The notes beneath the pieces were generated by a model. The model ran no database searches, had not been told where the DNA came from, and saw nothing but the letters and a program-made list of their open reading frames with translations. A DNA stretch of 64,000 bases. It comes from Kribbella capetownensis. Its GTDB lineage: Bacteria > Actinomycetota > Actinomycetes > Propionibacteriales > Kribbellaceae. Of the stretch, positions 1-8,218 are shown one piece after another. The translations under genes and the position numbers were made by a program. The DNA lies in the NCBI RefSeq assembly GCF_004331485.1, contig NZ_SJKD01000002.1:806001-870000 (forward strand). The letters run 5' to 3'. Each line of letters begins with the position of its first letter. Within the stretch, counting starts at the first letter, position 1.

Positions 1-918
1 CCCGTCGACCATCGCCTGGCGGACCCCTGCTGCCTTGTCAGCGAAGTGGCTGGGCAGACCGAGGTCGTCGATGTTCCTGATCAGCCTTTCGAGCGCGGCC
101 AGTGTGGGCACGAGAGAGACCTGGCGCTCGGCCATCAGTGCGGCCGTCTCCTCGTCGATCCCGCTGCCGTGTTCCACACACTTCACACCGGCGAGGACTG
201 CCATCCGGATGCCGTCGACGTTGAGGGCGTGGACGGTGACGTAGGTGCCCCGGGCCGCGGCCTCGGCGACGGCCACCGCGATCTCCTCGGCGCTGAATTG
301 CGTGTCGGTGAGCTTGTCGTGCCTGGAGATGACGCCGCCGGTGACGCAGAGCTTGAGGAAGTCGGCGCCGCGCCGGAACGATTCACGGGCGTTCCTGCGC
401 ATCTGGTCGGGCCCGTCGGCCAGCATCGTCAGCGTCCGCAGGCCGGGAACCTCGATCTCGTTCCATACGTGGGTCGGCTCCCACTCGGACGCATAGTGTC
501 CGTGTCCGCCAGTCTGGCAGTGGATCGGTCCGCACTGCACGATCCGGGGGCCGCGAAGTTTGCCCGATGCAACGACACGGGCCAGGCCGGCGTCGATGCC
601 GCCACAGTCCCGCACCGTGGTGAAACCGGATCGAAGGGTCTGCGCACAGTTGGAGAACATGTCGGCGGCGATCTCGGCCACCGACATCCCGTACTCGACG
701 CTCGGCTCGAGTTCGCTGGCCAGCCCGAGATGGACGTGCGCGTCGATCAGACCGGGAGTCAGGGTCAGTCCGGTGCAGTCGACGACTTCGGCGTCGCCAG
801 GTACGGATCCGCCGATCCGGGTGATTCGTCCGGCGTCGATGAGGATTCCGGCCGGCTCGGGGCCGGTCCCGGTCGCTGTGACGACGGTTGCGCCGTGCAG
901 CCAGAGACTGGAAGTCAT
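1..918 (-). CDS. Amidohydrolase family protein (metal-dependent hydrolase), 3' end off the window
   Basis: About 306 residues are visible; the C-terminus lies beyond the left edge. The start is the ATG at 916-918. The N-terminus forms the small beta-sandwich typical of the amidohydrolase superfamily, followed by the metal-binding H-x-H in DAHVHLG (His61, His63). Further in are a candidate carboxylated lysine in FLKLCVTGG and later His motifs (TVHALN, CVEHGSG), so the metal site looks intact as far as it can be seen. The closest type is the Xaa-Pro-dipeptidase/imidazolonepropionase-like amidohydrolases, which cleave amide, peptide or cyclic-amide bonds in the cytoplasm. It is divergent from the TetR-led catabolic operon, so it may supply or share that pathway's substrate. 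The exact substrate cannot be read from the sequence. Confidence 0.85.
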   Translation of the reverse strand, partial: MTSSLWLHGATVVTATGTGPEPAGILIDAGRITRIGGSVPGDAEVVDCTGLTLTPGLIDAHVHLGLASELEPSVEYGMSVAEIAADMFSNCAQTLRSGFTTVRDCGGIDAGLARVVASGKLRGPRIVQCGPIHCQTGGHGHYASEWEPTHVWNEIEVPGLRTLTMLADGPDQMRRNARESFRRGADFLKLCVTGGVISRHDKLTDTQFSAEEIAVAVAEAAARGTYVTVHALNVDGIRMAVLAGVKCVEHGSGIDEETAALMAERQVSLVPTLAALERLIRNIDDLGLPSHFADKAAGVRQAMVDG

Positions 919-989
919 GGGCAGTGTGCTCCTTCGGCAGTGGGTGTCGGCGTCGCGGACGAGAATCTCGGTCCGAACCATTCGCTTAC

Positions 990-1017
990 GTACGCCCATA
1001 CACTATGCTGGTACGCC
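990..1017. promoter_or_regulatory. Candidate operator between divergent amidohydrolase and TetR genes
   Basis: Two copies of GTACGCC (990-996 and 1011-1017) lie 21 bp apart, two helical turns, in the 148-bp gap between the divergent genes. A TATGCT hexamer at 1004-1009 between them could be a -10 element for the TetR operon. This placement suits autoregulation by the TetR protein. The site is inferred only from repeat spacing; TetR operators are more often inverted repeats. Confidence 0.25.
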
Positions 1018-1066
1018 AAGAGGGGTGCAAGAGCTACGCACGCCGTACCGGACTGGAGGAGACACC

Positions 1067-1765
1067 GTGGCGACACAGCGCAAGGTGCAGAAGTCAGCGC
1101 GGTTGGCGCGCGGCGCACTCGACCGGGAGACGGTGGTCGCCGCGGCGCTCGAGATCGCCGACCGCGACGGCCTCAGTGGCGTGACGATGGCCCGGGTGGC
1201 GGAGGCGCTGGGCGGCAGCCCGATGTCGCTGTACCGGCACCTGAGCGACAAGCAGGAGCTGCTGGACGCCGTCGCCGATCTCGCGGTGTCGGAGGTCCCG
1301 GCGATCGCCAAGGACGGTCGCCCCTGGCGAGTGCGGCTCGAAGAGTTCGCGCTGGAGTCCCGGAAGTGCGCACTGCGCCACCCGGCGCTGATCGAAATCC
1401 TGCTGCAGACCTGGGTCCGCGGCCCGCACACGGAGGCGGTCGGCCTCGACATGATCGTGCTGCTGCAGGAGGCCGGCTTCGAGAAGGAGTCGGCCATCCG
1501 TGGGTTCATGGCCCTGCGCAACCACATCATCGGCGCGATGGCGTGGGAGGTGTCCCGGTTCCGCGGTGGCAGCGAGGCGTTCGCCCGCGGCGTGTCCGAC
1601 AACTTCGTGCACGCGGACACACCGGCCGACTCGCCGTTCCGGGATCTGCTCGAGGTGGTGCCGGAGGATCCGGAAACGCAGTACCTGTTCGGGATCCAGC
1701 GCCTGCTCGACGGGTTCGAGACAGAGCTGCGCAGGATCCGTCGACGGTCCGGACCGAAGAAATGA
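1067..1765 (+). CDS. TetR/AcrR family transcriptional regulator
   Basis: This 232-residue protein starts at a GTG preceded by GGAGGAGA. Residues about 20-65 form the TetR helix-turn-helix (VTMARVAEALGGSPMSLYRHL, the usual tyrosine-rich recognition helix); the rest is an all-helical ligand-binding domain of the TetR_C type. It is the first gene of the operon and its stop codon overlaps the start of the acyl-CoA synthetase gene (ATGA). By position it is the likely local repressor of the operon and perhaps of the divergent amidohydrolase, with a pathway intermediate as effector; that role is inferred. Confidence 0.9.
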   Translation: MATQRKVQKSARLARGALDRETVVAAALEIADRDGLSGVTMARVAEALGGSPMSLYRHLSDKQELLDAVADLAVSEVPAIAKDGRPWRVRLEEFALESRKCALRHPALIEILLQTWVRGPHTEAVGLDMIVLLQEAGFEKESAIRGFMALRNHIIGAMAWEVSRFRGGSEAFARGVSDNFVHADTPADSPFRDLLEVVPEDPETQYLFGIQRLLDGFETELRRIRRRSGPKK

Positions 1766-3318
1766 TCGACGACCTCTACCGACGACCGTCCTTCGTCGAC
1801 CTGATCTCCCGCTCGCTGCAGAACTACCCCGATCGCGTCGCGTTCTCCACACCGACCGGTGACCTGACGTACGACGAAGTGCGCCGGCTGATCTCGCGGG
1901 TCGCGTTCGCGCTGCGGGACGCCGGGGTGAAGCCTGGGGACGGCGTGGCGATGATCGCCCCGAACCGGCCGGAGACCTTCGCCGCGGTGACGGCGGCGCA
2001 GTCGCTGGGTGCCCGGTACACACCGTTGCATCCGATGGGATCCCTCGCCGACCACGTCGTCGTCTGCACCGACGCCGAGATCAGCACGCTCGTCGTCGAT
2101 GCGGCGCAGTACGCCGACCACGGCGCGGCGCTCGCTGCCGAGCTGGACCCGAGCCCGAGAGTGCTGCTCCTCGGTGGGGGATCCGGATCCGACGTACTGG
2201 CCGGGCCGGACACGGACGGGGTCATTCCGTCCGTGGCCCGTGAGTCCGACGTCGCGTTGCTGGGCTACACCGGCGGGACGACCGGGCGGCCCAAGGGCGT
2301 GATGCTCACGCATCGTTCGCTGGCCACGCACCTCTACCTCACCGTCGCGCACTGGCAGCTTCCGACGGAGCTTCGCTTCCTGGGATCGACGCCGCTGACC
2401 CACGCACTCCAGGGCATCGTGCCGCCGGTCTTCCACCAAGGTGGAAGCGTCGTACTGACCAAGGGCTTCGACCCCGCGGAGTTCTGCGAGACCGTGCGGA
2501 AGCACCGGATCACGGCGACCTTCCTGGTGCCGAGCATGATCTACGTACTGCTCGACTACATCGCCGAGCACGACGTGGATCTGTCCAGCCTGCAGACGAT
2601 CCTGTACGGCGCCGCGCCGATGTCACCGGATCGGCTCGAGCAGGCTCTCGAGGTGTTCGGGCCGGTGTTCGTGCAGTTCTTCGGACAGAGCGAGGCGCCG
2701 AACACGGTGACGACACTCAGCAAGCAGGACCACGATCCGCGCCGGCCCGAGCGGCTCGCGTCCTGCGGCAAGCCGCATCCGACGCTGGACGTCGCAGTGC
2801 TGGACGAGAACGACCAGCCCTGCCCGGTTGGTGAGCTGGGAGAGGTCTGCGTCCGCGGTCCCCTGGTGATGGACGGCTACTGGAAGCAGCCGGAGTTGAC
2901 CGCGGAGACGCTGCGCAATGGTTGGCTGCACACCGGTGACGTCGGTCGCTTCGACGCGGACAACTTCCTGTACCTCACCGATCGCAAGAAGGACATGCTG
3001 ATCACCGGTGGGTTCAACATCTACCCGCGCGAGGTCGAGGACGCGGTGGTGACGCATCCGGAGGTCTCGGCCGCGGCCGTGATCGGGGTTCCGGACCCGA
3101 AGTGGGGCGAGGCGGTGACGGCCTTCGTGGTCAGGACACCGGGCGCGACCGTGACGGCCGACGAACTCGTCGCGCTCGTCCGCGAGCGCAAGGGGCCGGT
3201 GCATGCCCCGAAGAGGCTCGAATTCCTGGACGCCCTGCCGCTCACGCCGCTGGGCAAGGTCGACAAGAAGGAACTGCGGGCCCGCTTCTGGGGCGACCGC
3301 GACCGAGCCGTGAACTGA
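1762..3318 (+). CDS. Class I adenylate-forming acyl-CoA synthetase
   Basis: This 518-residue enzyme should activate a carboxylic acid with ATP to an acyl-adenylate and then the CoA thioester. The P-loop-like A3 motif is YTGGTTGRPKG (near residue 172), the A5 region is FFGQSEAP, the A7 motif is GWLHTGDVG, the hinge region is DRKKDMLITGGFNIYPREVE, and the catalytic A10 lysine is in PLTPLGKVDKKEL. The length is normal for the family. It begins at an ATG overlapping the stop of the TetR gene and is followed by an acyl-CoA dehydrogenase, so the product is probably oxidised at once. The acid substrate (medium-chain, branched or aromatic) cannot be told from motifs alone. Confidence 0.92.
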   Translation: MIDDLYRRPSFVDLISRSLQNYPDRVAFSTPTGDLTYDEVRRLISRVAFALRDAGVKPGDGVAMIAPNRPETFAAVTAAQSLGARYTPLHPMGSLADHVVVCTDAEISTLVVDAAQYADHGAALAAELDPSPRVLLLGGGSGSDVLAGPDTDGVIPSVARESDVALLGYTGGTTGRPKGVMLTHRSLATHLYLTVAHWQLPTELRFLGSTPLTHALQGIVPPVFHQGGSVVLTKGFDPAEFCETVRKHRITATFLVPSMIYVLLDYIAEHDVDLSSLQTILYGAAPMSPDRLEQALEVFGPVFVQFFGQSEAPNTVTTLSKQDHDPRRPERLASCGKPHPTLDVAVLDENDQPCPVGELGEVCVRGPLVMDGYWKQPELTAETLRNGWLHTGDVGRFDADNFLYLTDRKKDMLITGGFNIYPREVEDAVVTHPEVSAAAVIGVPDPKWGEAVTAFVVRTPGATVTADELVALVRERKGPVHAPKRLEFLDALPLTPLGKVDKKELRARFWGDRDRAVN

Positions 3319-3340
3319 ACGCCTGCCAGGAGGAGAACCG

Positions 3341-4534
3341 ATGAGCACCGACACTGTCGCACGGCCCGGTGACCCGCGAACGAGGTCCGGGCGCGCGGCC
3401 CGGCCACGCTGGGCGGATGACGAGGCGGTCGCGCTGGCCGCGGTCGCGCGGGCCTTCTTCGAGACCGAGATCGTCCCGCATTTCGAGCGCTTCGACGAGC
3501 AGAAGTACATCGAGCGCGAGGTGTGGCACAAGGCCGGCGCGCTCGGCCTGCTCTGCTGCGAGGTGCCGGCCGAGTTCGGTGGGGGAGGTGGCTCGTTCGC
3601 CCACGACGCCGTCGTACTGAGTGAGCAGGCACGGGCCGGCGACACCGGGTTCGGCAACATGGTGCACAGCGGAGTGGTGGCCCCGCTGCTTGCGACGTAC
3701 GGCAATGACGAGCAACGGCGGCGCTGGCTGCCGGGGATGGCGACCGGCGACATCATCGGCGCCGTGGCGATGTCCGAACCGGGTGCGGGCAGCGACCTCA
3801 AGAACATCGTCACCCGGGCCGAGCGTGTCGCAGACCAGTACGTTCTCAACGGCTCCAAGACCTTCATCAGCAACGGCGCCCGCTGCGATCTGGTCGTGGT
3901 CGTCGCGAAGACCGACCCCGCGGCGGGACGCAACGGGATCTCCTTGCTCGCCCTCGAGACGGCCGACGCACCGGGCTTCCGGCGCGGGCGCACCCTCGAC
4001 AAACTGGGTCGGCATGCCTCGGACACCGCGGAGTTGTTCTTCGACGAGGTGTCCGTCCCGGTCGGCCACCTGGTCGGGGCGGAAGGCCGCGGACTCGAGA
4101 TCCTGAAGGCCGAGCTACCCCGCGAGCGGTTGGTCATCGCCATCACCGCGGTGGCCGCGATGGAGCGTGCGCTGGAAGAGACCGTCGCCTACACCAAGAC
4201 GCGGGAAGCGTTCGGCGGTCCTTTGTTTTCGATGCAGCACGTCCGGTTCGAGCTCGCCGAACTGGCGACGATCGTCCGCGCGTCCCGGGTGTTCCTGGAC
4301 GACTGCGTCGAGCGGTTCGTCGACGGCACCCTCGAGCCGGCCACGGCGTCGATGGCGAAGTGGTGGCTGACCCAGAACCAGACCGACGTCACCGATCGAT
4401 GCCTGCAACTGTTCGGCGGTTACGGCTACATGCGGGAGTACCTGATCTCCCGGCTGTACGTCGACGCCCGGGCCCAGAAGATCTACGGCGGGGCCAACGA
4501 GGTGCTGAAGGACCACATCTCCCGATCACTCTGA
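3341..4534 (+). CDS. Acyl-CoA dehydrogenase
   Basis: A 397-residue FAD-dependent dehydrogenase that introduces a 2,3-double bond into an acyl-CoA and passes electrons to ETF. The start ATG has a strong AGGAGGAG about 10 nt upstream. The family signature AMSEPGAGSDL (near residue 147) and the C-terminal QLFGGYGYMREY are present. At the site where medium-chain enzymes carry the catalytic Glu (IYEGT) this protein has IYGGANE. Glu262 in LPRERLV lies where isovaleryl-CoA-type and long-chain enzymes place their base, so a branched or unusual substrate is plausible. It follows the acyl-CoA synthetase by 22 bp in the same operon. Confidence 0.92.
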   Translation: MSTDTVARPGDPRTRSGRAARPRWADDEAVALAAVARAFFETEIVPHFERFDEQKYIEREVWHKAGALGLLCCEVPAEFGGGGGSFAHDAVVLSEQARAGDTGFGNMVHSGVVAPLLATYGNDEQRRRWLPGMATGDIIGAVAMSEPGAGSDLKNIVTRAERVADQYVLNGSKTFISNGARCDLVVVVAKTDPAAGRNGISLLALETADAPGFRRGRTLDKLGRHASDTAELFFDEVSVPVGHLVGAEGRGLEILKAELPRERLVIAITAVAAMERALEETVAYTKTREAFGGPLFSMQHVRFELAELATIVRASRVFLDDCVERFVDGTLEPATASMAKWWLTQNQTDVTDRCLQLFGGYGYMREYLISRLYVDARAQKIYGGANEVLKDHISRSL

Positions 4535-4551
4535 ACGAGGTGCCTTTGCGT

Positions 4552-5589
4552 ATGACCGATCCACTTCTGCTCCACCAGGACTCCGTTGTGGTCGACACGC
4601 ACAACGACCTGATCCTGTTGGTGGACCACTTCGACCGGCGCGAGCAACCCGACCACTTCGGCCAGTTCTGGCTGCCCGAGCTGCGCGCCGGCGGGGTCGA
4701 CGTACAAGTCCTGCCGATCTGTATCGAGGATCAGTTCCAGTCCGAGGGTGCCTTGCGTCGTACGTTGCTGCTGATCGAGCGGATCCATGAGCTCGGAGCG
4801 GAGTACAGCGACGACGTGGCCGTGTGCCTGACCGGCGCGGAGGTCGACGCCGCGACGTCGTCGGGACGGATCGCCCTGGTGATCGCGCTCGAGGGCGCGC
4901 ACGCCATCGGGCAGGACCCGCAACTGGTACGCACCCTGGCCCGGGTCGGGGTTCGGGTGATCTCCATGGCGCACTACGCGCGGACGTTCCTTGCTGACGG
5001 CAGCGGTCTGGACTCGACCTCGCGCAGCCGGTTGACGCCGGAGGGCATCACCGCGCTGCACGAGATGGAGGAGCTGGGCATCGTCTTCGACATCAGCCAT
5101 CTGGGCATCGGCGGTGTCGAGGACGTGCTGTCGCTGGCGACCCGGCCGTTCCTCGCGACGCACTCGGCCTGCCTTGGCATCACCGACAGCCACCGCAATC
5201 TCGGCGACGAGCAACTGAAGGCGATCGCCGAGCTCGGTGGGGTGATCGGAGTCGCGGCCGCGGTTCCCTTCTTCATCGACGCGAAGTCCCCGACGGCCGA
5301 GCGCGTCGTCGATCACATCGAGCGCATCATCGACGTCGCCGGCATCGATCACGTCGGGCTCGGACCAGACATCATCGATGACTACTACCAGCACGTGTTC
5401 GGCGGCTGGGTCGGTGCCCCGACCAACGGCGTCGAGTACGAGCGAGCCGAGATCGTGCGACCGTCGGACTTCCCGAGGATCACCGAGGTGATGGTGCGCC
5501 GCGGATTCCGCGAGGCCGACATCCGCAAGATCCTCGGCGAGAACGTGCTGCGCGTTCTCCGTGACGTGATGGGAGTCCCGGCCAGATGA
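4552..5589 (+). CDS. Membrane dipeptidase family (M19, renal dipeptidase-like)
   Basis: A 345-residue zinc amidohydrolase of peptidase family M19, which hydrolyses dipeptides and related amides, including those with D-residues. The metal motif VVDTHNDL is near residue 14, the bridging Glu is in ALEGAHAIG, and later His ligands are in FDISHLG and ATHSACLG; GIDHVGLGPDI is the usual C-terminal substrate-site segment. The start is placed at the ATG at 4552 with GAGG upstream; in-frame GTG and TTG codons a few residues earlier are possible. It has no signal peptide despite the family name and overlaps the next gene by 4 bp. It probably releases the acid or amine used by the rest of the operon. Confidence 0.88.
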   Translation: MTDPLLLHQDSVVVDTHNDLILLVDHFDRREQPDHFGQFWLPELRAGGVDVQVLPICIEDQFQSEGALRRTLLLIERIHELGAEYSDDVAVCLTGAEVDAATSSGRIALVIALEGAHAIGQDPQLVRTLARVGVRVISMAHYARTFLADGSGLDSTSRSRLTPEGITALHEMEELGIVFDISHLGIGGVEDVLSLATRPFLATHSACLGITDSHRNLGDEQLKAIAELGGVIGVAAAVPFFIDAKSPTAERVVDHIERIIDVAGIDHVGLGPDIIDDYYQHVFGGWVGAPTNGVEYERAEIVRPSDFPRITEVMVRRGFREADIRKILGENVLRVLRDVMGVPAR

Positions 5590-7433
5590 CCGTGTCGGAT
5601 GACCTCCAGTACGCGCTGAAGAGCAAGGACGTACGTACGCCGGCGCAGTTCGCGGCGGCCGACGTCAAGATCGAGACGGTGAACGTGTCGATGCGGGACG
5701 GCGTCAAGCTCGCGACCGACTTGTACGTGCCGCCGAAGACGCCCGCACCGGTGATCGCCGTACGTACGCCGTACGGACGCGACGGCGACAACCTGGTCGC
5801 GCCCTTCATGGCGTTCGCCCGCCGGGGGTACGTCGTCGCCGTACAGGACCTGCGTGGCACGGGAGACAGCGAACCAGACGACCACGACTTCTACATGTTC
5901 GAGCCGCAGGACGGCTACGACTTCGTCGAGTGGATCAGTGCCCAGGACTGGTGCGACGGCTTCATCGGATCCCTCGGCGGCTCGTACGTCGGTCAGGTGC
6001 AGTGGCCGATGGCAACCCATCCGAAGATGACCACGATCGTCCCGGAGGTCAGCGGGATCGGGGTCGGCACCAAGACGGCGTCGCTGCACATGGTGGTCAA
6101 CGCACTCGCCCATACGATCGGCCACGGCGAGGAGAAGACGGATCTGCCGCACTGGCAGGTCGAGCCGATGATGCTGGACGAGACGCTGTCGACCGGCTTC
6201 TTCAACGAGCCTTTCGTCCACCCGATGCTGGGAGAGCTCACGGACTCGTTCCCCGCGCTGAAGGACCTGTCACCGGTCGAGGCGCAAGCGTGGTTGTGGG
6301 CGCACTACTGCTCGTTGACCTGTGCGGAACGGGCCGAGTTCGTCCGTGAACTCACCGGGTCGCCGCACGTCACCATCGTCGATGCCGAGAACATCGGGCC
6401 GCTCTTCGGCCAGGGCATCTCGCTCGACCGGCACACGTTGCCGTCCGTCGACCCCACTCAGCAGGTTGCCGACTTCCAGGCGATCCCGCTGTTGCGCACC
6501 GGTTGGTACGACTGGTTCATCAACGACGCGCTGGCGACCTTCGAGCTCCTCCGCACGCACGCTCCCGAACCGTTGCGTTCCCAAGCCCGGATCATCATCA
6601 CCCCCTCATCGCACAACTCGGTTGGTTACAAGGAGCGGATGGGCGAGCACCCGGAACTGCAGCACAACCACTGGTCGAACGTCGACTTCACCTTGCGCTG
6701 GTACCAGACCGTGCGGGACGGCTCGATCGACGAGTGGCCGCGCGTCATCTACTACCTCATGGGTGCGAACGAGTGGCGCAGCGCGGACGACTGGCCACTG
6801 CCCGAAGCCGTGGACACGCCGTACTATCTCGGCGCCGGCGCGAGATTGAGTACGACGCCTCCGCAGGAACATGAGGCTGCAGACCAGTACGTCTACGACC
6901 CGCTCGACCCGACCCCGACAGTGGGCGGCAGCATCGTCTCCTGGGTCTATCCGCCCGGCAGTGTGGATGTCAGTGCGGTCCAGCAGCGTAACGACGTACT
7001 CACCTACACGACCGAACCGCTTGCCCAGGACATCGATGTCGTGGGCAACCTTCGGGCGGTGCTGCATGCCAGCTCGTCCGCGGTGGACACCGACTTCGCC
7101 GTACGCCTCAGCGACGTCGCTCCGGACGGACGGGCGATCCAGCTGCAGAACGGTCTGCTGCGGGCGCGGTATCGCGATCTCGATCGTGGCGCCGAGCCGC
7201 TCGTACCCGGTGAGGTCTACCCGCTGGAGATCGACATGTGGGTCACGGCCAATCGATTCAAGGCCGGCCACCGGATCCGGGTCGACGTCAGCTCGGCGGA
7301 CTTCCCGCGGTTCGACCGGAATACGAACCTGGGTGGTGCGGCAGGTGATCCGGTAGCGGCGACACAGACCGTCTATCGGGATGCGTCGCACCCGTCACAC
7401 GTCCTGCTCCCGATCATCCCGGTCACCCCATGA
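5586..7433 (+). CDS. CocE/NonD family hydrolase (X-Pro dipeptidyl-peptidase S15-like)
   Basis: A 615-residue serine hydrolase. The alpha/beta-hydrolase domain spans about residues 30-330 with the nucleophile motif GGSYVG (Ser133), and the C-terminal beta-jellyroll domain typical of CocE and X-Pro dipeptidyl peptidases spans about 380-610. Known members cleave esters (cocaine esterase), glutaryl-7-ACA amides or X-Pro dipeptides. No signal peptide is seen. The start ATG overlaps the dipeptidase stop (ATGA), so translation is probably coupled. Together with the dipeptidase and the divergent amidohydrolase it makes three hydrolases at one locus, suggesting stepwise breakdown of a conjugated compound. 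Confidence 0.88.
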   Translation: MTVSDDLQYALKSKDVRTPAQFAAADVKIETVNVSMRDGVKLATDLYVPPKTPAPVIAVRTPYGRDGDNLVAPFMAFARRGYVVAVQDLRGTGDSEPDDHDFYMFEPQDGYDFVEWISAQDWCDGFIGSLGGSYVGQVQWPMATHPKMTTIVPEVSGIGVGTKTASLHMVVNALAHTIGHGEEKTDLPHWQVEPMMLDETLSTGFFNEPFVHPMLGELTDSFPALKDLSPVEAQAWLWAHYCSLTCAERAEFVRELTGSPHVTIVDAENIGPLFGQGISLDRHTLPSVDPTQQVADFQAIPLLRTGWYDWFINDALATFELLRTHAPEPLRSQARIIITPSSHNSVGYKERMGEHPELQHNHWSNVDFTLRWYQTVRDGSIDEWPRVIYYLMGANEWRSADDWPLPEAVDTPYYLGAGARLSTTPPQEHEAADQYVYDPLDPTPTVGGSIVSWVYPPGSVDVSAVQQRNDVLTYTTEPLAQDIDVVGNLRAVLHASSSAVDTDFAVRLSDVAPDGRAIQLQNGLLRARYRDLDRGAEPLVPGEVYPLEIDMWVTANRFKAGHRIRVDVSSADFPRFDRNTNLGGAAGDPVAATQTVYRDASHPSHVLLPIIPVTP

Positions 7434-8218
7434 GTGCGCCGTACGAGCACCTGTCGACGCGTCAGGAGGGCGCGACCACAGTCGTGACGCTGGACCGGGG
7501 GCCGGTCAATGCGGTCAACCTGGACATGTACGAGGAGATCCGCGACCTGTTCGGCCGGTTCGACGAAGTACTGCCGGGCACGAAGGCAGTGGTGCTGACC
7601 GGCGCCGGGAAGCACTTCTGCGCGGGGAACGAACTCGAGGAGTTCCTCACCCTGACCGAGGTCAACTCCGCCGGGCGGATGCGACTGGTCCGGGACACCT
7701 TCGCCTCGATCTACGACTGCCCTGTGCCGGTGATCGGCGCGGTCCGCGGGGCGGCGCTCGGCACCGGTCTGGCCATCGCGGCAAGTTGCGATGTGGTCGT
7801 TGCCGGTGAGAGCGCTCGATTCGGTACGCCGGAGGTGAGCGTCGGCGTGATGGGCGGTGCCCGCCACCTCGCCCGCCTGATTCCCCAACCACTCGTGCGT
7901 GCGATGTACTTCACCGCCGAGCCGTGGCCGGCGGCCGAGCTCGTGCAGTACGGCGCGGTGCTGCGCGTCGTACCCGACGGCGAACTGCTCGACGTGGCGC
8001 TCGGCCTGGCGGAGAAGATGACGCGACACAGCCTGGCCGCGCTCCGCCATGCGAAGGAGGCCATGAACACCGTCGAGTTCATGGATCTGAAGGCCGGCTA
8101 CGAGTTCGAGCAGCGGATGACCGGGCGTCTGGCTGCCGAGGCCGACGCCAAGGAGGCGATCGCCGCGGTCCGCGAGAACCGCAAACCGGCGTACAGCGAC
8201 CGGCTGGGACGGGCGTGA
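7430..8218 (+). CDS. Enoyl-CoA hydratase/isomerase family protein
   Basis: A 262-residue crotonase-fold protein. The oxyanion-hole segment GAGKHFCAGNEL lies near residue 57 and the second half of the oxyanion hole in VRGAALGTGLAIAASCDVVVAGE. At the usual catalytic Glu positions the protein has SVGVMGGARHLARL rather than an EVxxGLxP context, so it may act on a substituted enoyl-CoA or as an isomerase instead of a standard hydratase. It overlaps both neighbours by 4 bp. With the acyl-CoA synthetase and dehydrogenase it completes the first three steps of a beta-oxidation-like route; no thiolase or 3-hydroxyacyl-CoA dehydrogenase is present here. Confidence 0.9.
   Translation: MSAPYEHLSTRQEGATTVVTLDRGPVNAVNLDMYEEIRDLFGRFDEVLPGTKAVVLTGAGKHFCAGNELEEFLTLTEVNSAGRMRLVRDTFASIYDCPVPVIGAVRGAALGTGLAIAASCDVVVAGESARFGTPEVSVGVMGGARHLARLIPQPLVRAMYFTAEPWPAAELVQYGAVLRVVPDGELLDVALGLAEKMTRHSLAALRHAKEAMNTVEFMDLKAGYEFEQRMTGRLAAEADAKEAIAAVRENRKPAYSDRLGRA

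Noticed and set aside
46..3318. Open frame of 1090 codons running through 46-3318 on the plus strand
   Set aside because: Only the part from 1762 is protein-like. Upstream it is antisense to the amidohydrolase and out of frame with the TetR gene.
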